Shown here piece by piece: positions 5,941-6,010 of a stretch of 6,010 nucleotides of DNA. The notes under the pieces were generated by a model, which worked only from the letters and a program-made list of their open reading frames with translations, was not told the DNA's origin and did no database searches. Source of the stretch: Marinobacterium sp. xm-d-530 (lineage in GTDB: Bacteria; Pseudomonadota; Gammaproteobacteria; Pseudomonadales; Balneatricaceae); contig CATEEE010000154.1 of the NCBI GenBank assembly GCA_949499045.1, positions 1 to 6,010 on the forward strand, read 5' to 3'. The first letter of the stretch is position 1. Every line of letters starts with the position of its first letter. The position numbers and the translations under genes were made by a program.

Positions 5941-6010
5941 TGGCGTCCCATAGGGGGTTCGAACCCCTGTTACCGCCGTGAAAGGGCGGTGTCCTAGGCC
6001 ACTAGACGAA
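5941..6010 (-). tRNA. tRNA-Glu (anticodon UUC), copy 2, cut by window end
   Basis: 70 of an expected 76 bases; the first six bases of the 5' acceptor strand lie beyond the window. All visible bases equal Glu copy 1. The anticodon is at 5980-5982 and CCA is encoded at 5941-5943. The array and its promoter continue to the right. Confidence 0.95.

Larger units (their letters stand above)
5687..6010. repeat. Tandem duplication of a tRNA-Glu/tRNA-Gly pair
   Basis: Two copies of a Gly-Glu block (plus-strand order), starting at 5687 and 5860. All tRNA bases in the window are identical, plus a shared ATT at the outer edge of the Gly gene. The spacers differ: AAAAA versus GGA inside the pair, and a 16-base unrelated spacer between pairs. 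This fits a duplication kept uniform by gene conversion or selection on the tRNA bodies. Confidence 0.9.

Noticed and set aside
5678..6010. Integration (att) site at the tRNA genes
   Set aside because: The duplicated tRNA sequences are complete genes with CCA, not partial 3' copies, and no integrase or mobile gene is present in the window.

Overview
The window looks like a chromosomal segment from a marine-type gammaproteobacterium (Oceanospirillales/Pseudomonadales-like). Base composition is moderate, and nearly every gene has a clear gammaproteobacterial counterpart: YadG/YadH, long-form QueF, YdjA, YiiD_C and CopA. As I recall, Pseudomonas aeruginosa keeps a queF, an ABC-2 exporter pair, a PA2817-type protein and tRNA-Glu/tRNA-Gly genes in one neighbourhood, so this looks like old conserved synteny rather than an acquired island. 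That comparison is from memory and was not searched.

Layout, right to left on the minus strand: a densely packed six-gene run starts after an 82-base intergenic region (5182-5263). Its order is ABC ATPase (yadG-like), ABC-2 permease (yadH-like), queF, nitroreductase (ydjA-like), stand-alone YiiD_C hotdog protein, and a copper-exporting P1B ATPase (copA-like) that runs off the left edge. Junctions are a 4-base overlap (ATGA), a 1-base overlap (TAATG), an 11-base gap, an 8-base overlap and a 9-base gap. This strongly suggests one transcription unit with translational coupling. No terminator or convincing metal-responsive promoter is visible inside it.

To the right, a small conserved gene of unknown function (5264-5677, plus strand, TTG start) is read divergently from the operon. 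It is followed after only 11 bases by the 3' end of a minus-strand tRNA array, Glu-Gly-Glu-Gly in transcription order. The array is a tandem duplication of an identical tRNA-Glu(UUC)/tRNA-Gly(GCC) pair, and the outermost Glu gene is cut by the window end.

The genes have mixed roles: membrane export of an unknown substrate, queuosine (tRNA wobble base) synthesis, flavin-dependent reduction, acyl-thioester hydrolysis and copper efflux. I see no phage, insertion sequence, CRISPR, toxin-antitoxin or defence module, and no convincing evidence of an undescribed system. The points most worth a second look are the mixed operon, the unknown conserved protein, the tRNA duplication with its terminator-less convergent junction, and an Asn residue next to the CPC metal motif of CopA. 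No stretch over 300 bases lacks a gene.
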